Shown here piece after piece: positions 15,252 to 19,109 of a stretch of 19,109 nucleotides of DNA (position 1 is its first letter; each line of letters starts with the position of its first letter). The stretch comes from CAVXDP01 sp964562925 (GTDB lineage Archaea > Thermoproteota > Bathyarchaeia > 40CM-2-53-6 > CAVXDP01), in the NCBI GenBank assembly GCA_964562925.1, contig CAZLVF010000025.1, positions 1 through 19,109 of the forward strand, read 5' to 3'. The translations under genes were made by a program, and so were the position numbers. A model generated the notes under the pieces. It was not told where the DNA came from and searched no databases. It was given only the letters and a program-made list of their open reading frames with translations.

Positions 15252-16487
15252 GTGATATTGGAAGATGTGGAGCTACGCGTTAACCCTGGCGAGGCTGTCG
15301 GCATCCTTGGACCAAACGGCGCTGGAAAAACAACCCTCCTACGAGCGATCAGCAAGGCTCTGAAGCCGAAACTGGGCGTTGTGCTCCTAGATGGTAGAGA
15401 CATCTACTCTATGAGTGAGAAGGAACTCGCAAGAGAGATGGCTGTCGTACCCCAAACCCCAAGCGCCATCCCCAACTTCACTGTGCTCGAGATCGTTTTG
15501 ATGGGTCGAAACCCATTCCTGAGACGTTTAGAACTCGAAGACAAGAGAGACTTGGCCATCGCTAGAGAGGCGATGGAGCTGACCGGCACGTGGACCTTGG
15601 CTGAGAGATCTTTCACAGAGTTGAGTGGAGGAGAACGTCAGAAGGTTACCATCGCACGTGCGTTAGCTCAAGAACCAAGAGTGTTGCTGCTCGATGAGCC
15701 GACCCTGCATTTGGACGTATCCAGTCAGATCGACATAATGGATCTTGTAAGGAAGCTTTGCGATCAGAAGAGGCTTGCCGTACTATCAGTCTTCCACGAC
15801 TTCAACCTGGCGGCGAGATACTGCGATAAGATCATCCTCATGAACAGTGGAAGGGTCTTATCCGCCGGTCGACCCCAAGACACTCTCACAACCGAGAACC
15901 TATCAAAGACGTTTGGGGTACAGGTCTCTGTAAGACGCCACCCAGTAACCGGACTTCTCTACGCCGTCCCCCTATCAACGTCGAAGCCTTCGATCACCCA
16001 GGTGAAAGGAGATATTCATGTGATATGTGGGGGAGGCACAGGAGCCGAGGTTATGCGTAGACTCGTTGAGTCTGGTTGGCGTGTAAGCACAGGGGTACTC
16101 AATATCCTAGATTCAGATTTTGAAAGCGCGGAGGCTCTGAAGGTTCAGGTGATAAGTGAAGCCCCTTTCTCAAGCATCTCTGAAGAAGCTTCAAACGAGA
16201 ACCGTAAGAGTATAGCGAAGACAGGTGTTGTGGTCGTGACAGATTTTCCAGTGGGATACGGGAACCTGAAAAACCTTGAGGCAGCCGATTACGCTCTTGA
16301 AATTGGTAAACCAACTATTCTGATCAAGGGCTCCATGATTGGCGAGAGAGACTTCACAAAGGGAGAGGGAACCGCGTACCATGAGAGGCTGCTCGCCCAA
16401 GGAGCGACAGTCGCAGAGAATGTTGATGAGGCTCTCACATTAGTTGAGAGGTACGCCAAACAACCGGGGACGAAGAGGATTGTCTGA
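15252..16487 (+). CDS. btuD: BtuD-like corrinoid ABC transporter ATPase with an extra C-terminal domain
   Basis: Numbered from the GTG at 15252, the ATPase shows Walker A GPNGAGKT (20-27), Q-loop Q68, signature LSGGE (124-128), Walker B LLLDEP (145-150) and H-loop H182. The open frame continues upstream to the btuC TAG, and residues RLVVNGVECGYGSRV there encode the first strand and the A-loop tyrosine expected in every such ATPase. The true start is therefore probably upstream, yet the frame holds no ATG, GTG or TTG. After residue 250 comes a ~155-residue domain with GDIHVICGGGTGAEVMRRL, a Rossmann-like glycine loop, and DFPVGYGNLKNLEAADYAL. From memory, archaeal BtuD proteins (haloarchaea) carry a comparable extension of unknown role; I cannot verify this here. 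Confidence 0.88.
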   Translation: MILEDVELRVNPGEAVGILGPNGAGKTTLLRAISKALKPKLGVVLLDGRDIYSMSEKELAREMAVVPQTPSAIPNFTVLEIVLMGRNPFLRRLELEDKRDLAIAREAMELTGTWTLAERSFTELSGGERQKVTIARALAQEPRVLLLDEPTLHLDVSSQIDIMDLVRKLCDQKRLAVLSVFHDFNLAARYCDKIILMNSGRVLSAGRPQDTLTTENLSKTFGVQVSVRRHPVTGLLYAVPLSTSKPSITQVKGDIHVICGGGTGAEVMRRLVESGWRVSTGVLNILDSDFESAEALKVQVISEAPFSSISEEASNENRKSIAKTGVVVVTDFPVGYGNLKNLEAADYALEIGKPTILIKGSMIGERDFTKGEGTAYHERLLAQGATVAENVDEALTLVERYAKQPGTKRIV

Positions 16488-16546
16488 GAGAGTACTCAGA
16501 CGGTTGAGATGAGTTATTCAAGAAATTCTTCTAACTTTCTATTGCC

Positions 16547-16559
16547 AACTCTTAAATCC
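16547..16559 (+). promoter_or_regulatory. TATA-like element upstream of the M24-family gene
   Basis: AACTCTTAAATCC lies about 30-40 bases before the likely start codon, so the mRNA would have a very short leader. A small palindrome AAGAAATTCTT (16520-16530) sits about 20 bases further upstream and could be an operator or part of the end of btuD transcription. Confidence 0.35.
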
Positions 16560-16593
16560 TGTACGCCACCAACCAGTAGAGGCTGTGATTCTA

Positions 16594-17799
16594 ATGAGCG
16601 CGTATGGAATTGAAGGATTGAAGTGGATAAAGGGTCCAAGGGAGCAGCTACCTTTCTCCATGGATGAGTATGAGAGGAGGCTGAAGCAGGTTAGACGTGT
16701 CATGGAGGAAAGGGGTATAGACGTGCTCCTAGTTAACGACTCAAGCAATATCTGCTACCTAACCGGTCATGCCTACCCATCATATCTATTTGCTCAGGCG
16801 ATCGTGCCGAGAGGCCCTGAAAAAGGCGTAACTATAGTCTGCTCAGAGGTTGACCTTGGAGTCGTAACAGATTCGACATGGGTAAGGGACATAAGGACCT
16901 GGCCACAGGAGAAAGATGTCTTCCCAGGCGACTACGTAAAGGTGATACTGAAAGAAAAGAGCCTAGACGACAAGACTATAGGCTACCAATTAGCCAGCGG
17001 CCAACTGCCGCCTTCAACATACCTGAAATTCAGAGAAATTCTTCCTGAAGCAAAGTTTGTTGAAGCCAGCGATATAGTCACAAGCATACAATACGTAAAA
17101 TCGCCTAAGGAGATTGAATACTGTCGAGAGGCGGCTAAACTCGCTGAGACAGGAGCAGAGGCTGGAATAGACGCGATAAGAGAGGGAGTGACGGAGCGGG
17201 AGATAGCGTTCGCGATAAGCAAAGCACTCTACGAGCATGGGTCAGAGTACCGGTCAGGGTTCTGCTTGGCTTCAGGACCGAATACCGCAAGTCTACACCA
17301 CTCGCCCACTACGAGGAAGATCCGTAAAGGCGACCTGGTGACTATGGAGCCGATTGGAAACTGTCTCTATTATCATTGCACAATTTTGAGGACGGCCGCT
17401 TTGGGATCTCCCTCCAAGAAGGCTAAGGATCTTCACAGGGTTGCGATGGAAGCGCTGATCGAGGGAACGAAGATGATCAGGCCAGGTGTAACAATGGAGA
17501 GTGTGGAAGAAGTGACTAGAGAAGTTGCGGCCAAATACGGGTATGAGAAGTATCGTTGTCATAGAGTCGGCTTCAGCATGGGCAGGATGGGAATGATAGC
17601 CAGCGATCTCGAACACTCTATGTACGGTCTGATGAAAGGAGAGAAGAGCCTGATCAAACCGGGAATGATCTTTACAATTGAACCGAACTTCGCAGACTTG
17701 GAAGAGAGGATTGGAATACTCCTCGGAAACAATGTGCTGGTTACCGAGACCGGTTGCGAGCCGCTCTACGAGTTGCCTCTAGACTTGGTCGAAAAATAG
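16594..17799 (+). CDS. M24-fold (pita-bread) hydrolase resembling ectoine hydrolase/creatinase, metal site degraded
   Basis: This 401-residue, two-domain protein has a creatinase-like N-domain (PFSMDEYERRLKQVRRVMEE, NICYLTGHAYPS) and an M24 C-domain (about residues 165-395). It would usually be labelled Xaa-Pro dipeptidase. However, the positions that hold two metal aspartates in true peptidases read MEPIGNCLYYHCTILRT, where the first is Glu and the second is Thr, and the last glutamate region reads GILLGNNVLVTETG, without the usual Glu. The histidine (CHRVGFSMG) and TIEPNF glutamate remain. The YHC-x4-RT pattern resembles DoeA-type ectoine hydrolases. The substrate is unknown; amide cleavage without metals, as in creatinase, is plausible. 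ATG 16594 has GAGG 11 bases upstream; GTG 16585 is an alternative start. It has its own promoter and is not tightly linked to btuD. Confidence 0.8.
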   Translation: MSAYGIEGLKWIKGPREQLPFSMDEYERRLKQVRRVMEERGIDVLLVNDSSNICYLTGHAYPSYLFAQAIVPRGPEKGVTIVCSEVDLGVVTDSTWVRDIRTWPQEKDVFPGDYVKVILKEKSLDDKTIGYQLASGQLPPSTYLKFREILPEAKFVEASDIVTSIQYVKSPKEIEYCREAAKLAETGAEAGIDAIREGVTEREIAFAISKALYEHGSEYRSGFCLASGPNTASLHHSPTTRKIRKGDLVTMEPIGNCLYYHCTILRTAALGSPSKKAKDLHRVAMEALIEGTKMIRPGVTMESVEEVTREVAAKYGYEKYRCHRVGFSMGRMGMIASDLEHSMYGLMKGEKSLIKPGMIFTIEPNFADLEERIGILLGNNVLVTETGCEPLYELPLDLVEK

Positions 17800-17810
17800 G
17801 GGCATGATCT

Positions 17811-17820
17811 ATTCTTTTTC
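17811..17820 (+). terminator. T-rich run after the M24-family gene
   Basis: ATTCTTTTTC follows the stop by about 12 bases, in the short convergent space before the DUF71 gene. Archaeal RNA polymerase can terminate at T-runs without a hairpin. Only five consecutive T, so support is modest. Confidence 0.35.
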
Positions 17821-17823
17821 ATC

Positions 17824-18480
17824 CTAGACTGCATCGAAGATCAACTTGTCAGGAACCCATTGATCGTTCTTCAGTGTCTTGTTAAACTCAACTATTCTTA
17901 ACCTTTGTTTGAAGATCGGTCCACATGTAACTAGGGTATGGTACTCGCCTTTCTCACCGCAAAGGTCGAGGCTTTTGCTACGGAGATATCTCACGAATTC
18001 CCAGTCGAGCGGGCACCCCATCCACTTGGCATCGATGAGATCGGCCTTAGCGCTGACGATTACTGCTACAAAACCGTTGCCTAAGAACTCGTTCAGAAGC
18101 TTTTCGTACTCCTCCTTCCAAAGAGGAAGAAAGATGTCGATTCCAGTCTCACTGCAAACCCTCTCGAGCCAATCTCTGTGTTCTTGAAGGTTTATGTCGC
18201 CAAAAACTCCGCCTTGGACGCCTCGTCTCTTCTGAATCCTAATGATCTTCTTGAACTCTTCCTCGTAGGTTTGCCATGACGCCTCTCCATAGACTATTGG
18301 GATTCTGATAGCTCTTGCCTGAGCATCGAGCAATTCTTTACTCAGTCCATGTCCTCTAGATTTGGAGCCGTCCTCGCTTAACATGGTAAATAGGAAATCC
18401 ACCCTTAGACCGCTCTTCATGGCTCTATGCAACGCTAAACAACTATCTTTCCCACCGCTCCAAGAGACAAAGACGCCCAT
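17824..18480 (-). CDS. DUF71/COG2102 PP-loop ATPase, B12-associated subgroup rather than typical Dph6
   Basis: This 218-residue protein of the N-type ATP pyrophosphatase fold has the PP-loop SGGKDS (8-13), GVFGDINLQEHRDW (91-104) and LCGEKGEYHTLVTCGPIF (173-190). Dph6, the diphthine-ammonia ligase, has an EGGE-F/Y-E motif where this protein has GEKGEYHT, and comparative work on DUF71 (de Crecy-Lagard and colleagues) separated a Dph6 group from one linked to B12 salvage. The CGExGE-Y/F-HT and FGDI patterns, with the adjacent B12 genes, favour the second group. The reaction is unknown; an ATP-dependent amidation of a corrinoid is an inference. The ATG has AGGGAG 6 bases upstream. It is convergent with the M24-family gene. 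Confidence 0.82.
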   Translation of the reverse strand: MGVFVSWSGGKDSCLALHRAMKSGLRVDFLFTMLSEDGSKSRGHGLSKELLDAQARAIRIPIVYGEASWQTYEEEFKKIIRIQKRRGVQGGVFGDINLQEHRDWLERVCSETGIDIFLPLWKEEYEKLLNEFLGNGFVAVIVSAKADLIDAKWMGCPLDWEFVRYLRSKSLDLCGEKGEYHTLVTCGPIFKQRLRIVEFNKTLKNDQWVPDKLIFDAV

Positions 18481-18776
18481 GTCATTCTCCCTATTTCCAC
18501 TGGTCTATCAAGTCTTAGTCGTGGACTAACCATCGTTTGAGACCGGCGCAGTTGGCCGTGGGTCTCATCTATGGCCAGCTGTCCTGTTGGCTTAGGCTGA
18601 TTCTAAAGACCATCACTCTCCTTTTCTTTGTGATTGTCACCTTAATAGACAGCAGCTGTTCTGTGGAGGGGGGTAGGGAGGAGGGGGGCCTATACTACTC
18701 GACCTAGCACAACCGAAGTGTCGATAGCAAAGGCTTTCGGCCGAGTTGTTGCTATACAACTGCAAAGTGACTCAAC
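18481..18776. other. Noncoding stretch upstream of the DUF71 gene
   Basis: I see no convincing gene in these ~296 bases. They contain the DUF71 ribosome site at the left edge, two overlapping inverted repeats at 18538-18581 and a G-rich tract at 18665-18688. No tRNA-like cloverleaf was recognised. Confidence 0.5.
18538..18581 (+). ncRNA. Possible H-type RNA pseudoknot
   Basis: TGAGACC (18538-18544) pairs with GGTCTCA (18561-18567). CAGTTGGCC (18549-18557) pairs with GGCCAGCTG (18573-18581) with one G-U. The arms interleave with short connectors of 4, 3 and 5 bases, the topology of an H-type pseudoknot, or alternatively two exclusive hairpins. The G-U becomes A-C on the other strand, so the plus strand folds better. 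No associated gene or family is recognised. Confidence 0.25.
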
Positions 18777-18960
18777 GTGAAGAAGTATGCGACGATCTTA
18801 GTTCCGGCAGATGTGAAAAAGCTTCTAGCTGAGGCTGAAGGCCAATAGGTGGAAGGGTAAGAATGCGTTCGAGGAGCTTGCTGTCTCGGTCACAAATGAG
18901 GATTCTAAGGCGGCTCTTGAATCGAGCAGAGAGTTCAGGGAGAGATTCACGCTAAGACGA
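18777..18960 (+). pseudogene. Broken small antitoxin-like gene (VapB type)
   Basis: From GTG 18777 the frame reads VKKYATILVPADVKKLLAEA, then EGQ and a stop at 18848. A second frame, overlapping and shifted by one, continues with LKANRWKGKNAFEELAVSV, EDSKAALESSREFRERFTLR. Together these resemble the beginning and end of short archaeal antitoxins, which typically start KYTTIKVP and end in FRERF. Relative to such proteins about 15-17 residues in the middle (a WGEFLLELY-like segment) are missing, as if an internal deletion joined the halves out of frame. No toxin gene is visible beside it. Recognition is from memory of the family, so moderately uncertain. Confidence 0.4.
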
Positions 18961-18982
18961 CGATTGAGGTTAGAGATAGCTG

Positions 18983-19109
18983 ATGAAGGCTATCAAACTT
19001 TTCAAGGAGCTAGCGAGGGGGACATCGGTTGGGCCTAGTCCATCCTTTACAGAATTTGATTTGGCCAAGACGCTTGAGATGGTCGGCAAGGAGAAGTCTA
19101 TCGGCAGAA
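18983..19109 (+). CDS. Unrecognised archaeal protein, N-terminal fragment (possibly DUF4443-like)
   Basis: From ATG 18983, 42 codons run to the window edge: MKAIKLFKELARGTSVGPSP, then SFTEFDLAKTLEMVGKEKS and IGR. The pattern (a GPSPSFTEFDLAKTLE helix followed by a positively charged IGR turn) resembles the start of archaeal winged-helix proteins such as the DUF4443 group, which have DNA-binding-like N-termini. The fragment is too short to confirm. It overlaps the trailing open frame of the antitoxin remnant. Confidence 0.45.
   Translation, partial: MKAIKLFKELARGTSVGPSPSFTEFDLAKTLEMVGKEKSIGR

Noticed and set aside
16594..17799. Plain Xaa-Pro dipeptidase annotation
   Set aside because: Key metal ligands are replaced, so peptidase activity should not be assumed.
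17824..18480. Diphthine-ammonia ligase Dph6
   Set aside because: The EGGE-F/Y-E signature is replaced by GEKGEYHT and the surroundings are B12 genes; not excluded, but less likely.
1..19109. CRISPR arrays, insertion sequences, tRNA or rRNA genes
   Set aside because: No regularly spaced repeats, transposase-like proteins, terminal repeats or cloverleaf-like sequences were seen on either strand by eye.

Overview
The window reads as a scaffold from an uncultured archaeon, most likely of the Thaumarchaeota/Aigarchaeota/Bathyarchaeota side of the TACK group. The evidence is a eukaryotic-type topoisomerase IB, archaeal cobalamin enzymes (CobY in place of bacterial CobU, the archaeal CobT-like family, a CbiS-type CbiZ+CobZ protein), frequent TTG/GTG starts, and TATA-like elements with short leaders. 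Three runs of exactly 100 N (3301-3400, 5676-5775, 9015-9114) look like nominal scaffold gaps. Each one interrupts or abuts a gene, so reading frames should not be carried across them.

Layout. (1) Positions 1-3300, minus strand: topoisomerase IB (5' end lost in a gap), a ThiF/MoeB/HesA E1-like protein, moeA, and the first 17 codons of what looks like a second moeA. This is a small molybdenum/tungsten-cofactor group behind a topoisomerase gene. (2) 3414-6236, minus: a cysteine synthase-family gene, the C-terminal part of an MFS transporter, a gap, and the N-terminal part of a flavodoxin-fold NAD(P)H:FMN reductase-like protein with a possible promoter and operator. (3) 6376-12651, minus: a tight cobalamin operon in transcription order Cys-rich PF04071-like protein, cbiP, cbiB, cbiS (interrupted by a gap), cobS, cobY, cobT. 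(4) 12761-16487, plus and divergent from it: btuF, btuC, btuD. (5) 16594-18480: an M24-fold protein that has lost most metal ligands, convergent with a DUF71/COG2102 PP-loop ATPase of the B12-associated type. (6) 18481-19109: a noncoding stretch with a possible RNA pseudoknot and a G-rich tract, a broken antitoxin-like gene, and the start of an unrecognised archaeal gene.

How it works together. BtuFCD would import corrinoids such as cobinamide. The CbiZ half of CbiS would cleave cobinamide to cobyric acid; CbiP can also make cobyric acid from the diamide precursor. CbiB adds the aminopropanol linker, CobY activates it with GTP, CobT supplies alpha-ribazole phosphate, CobS joins the halves, and the CobZ half of CbiS removes the phosphate. 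The window therefore encodes a near-complete corrinoid salvage/remodelling and lower-ligand assembly pathway. No corrin-ring synthesis genes are visible. The least understood parts are the Cys-rich protein heading the operon, the C-terminal domain of BtuD, the DUF71 protein and the metal-less M24 protein.
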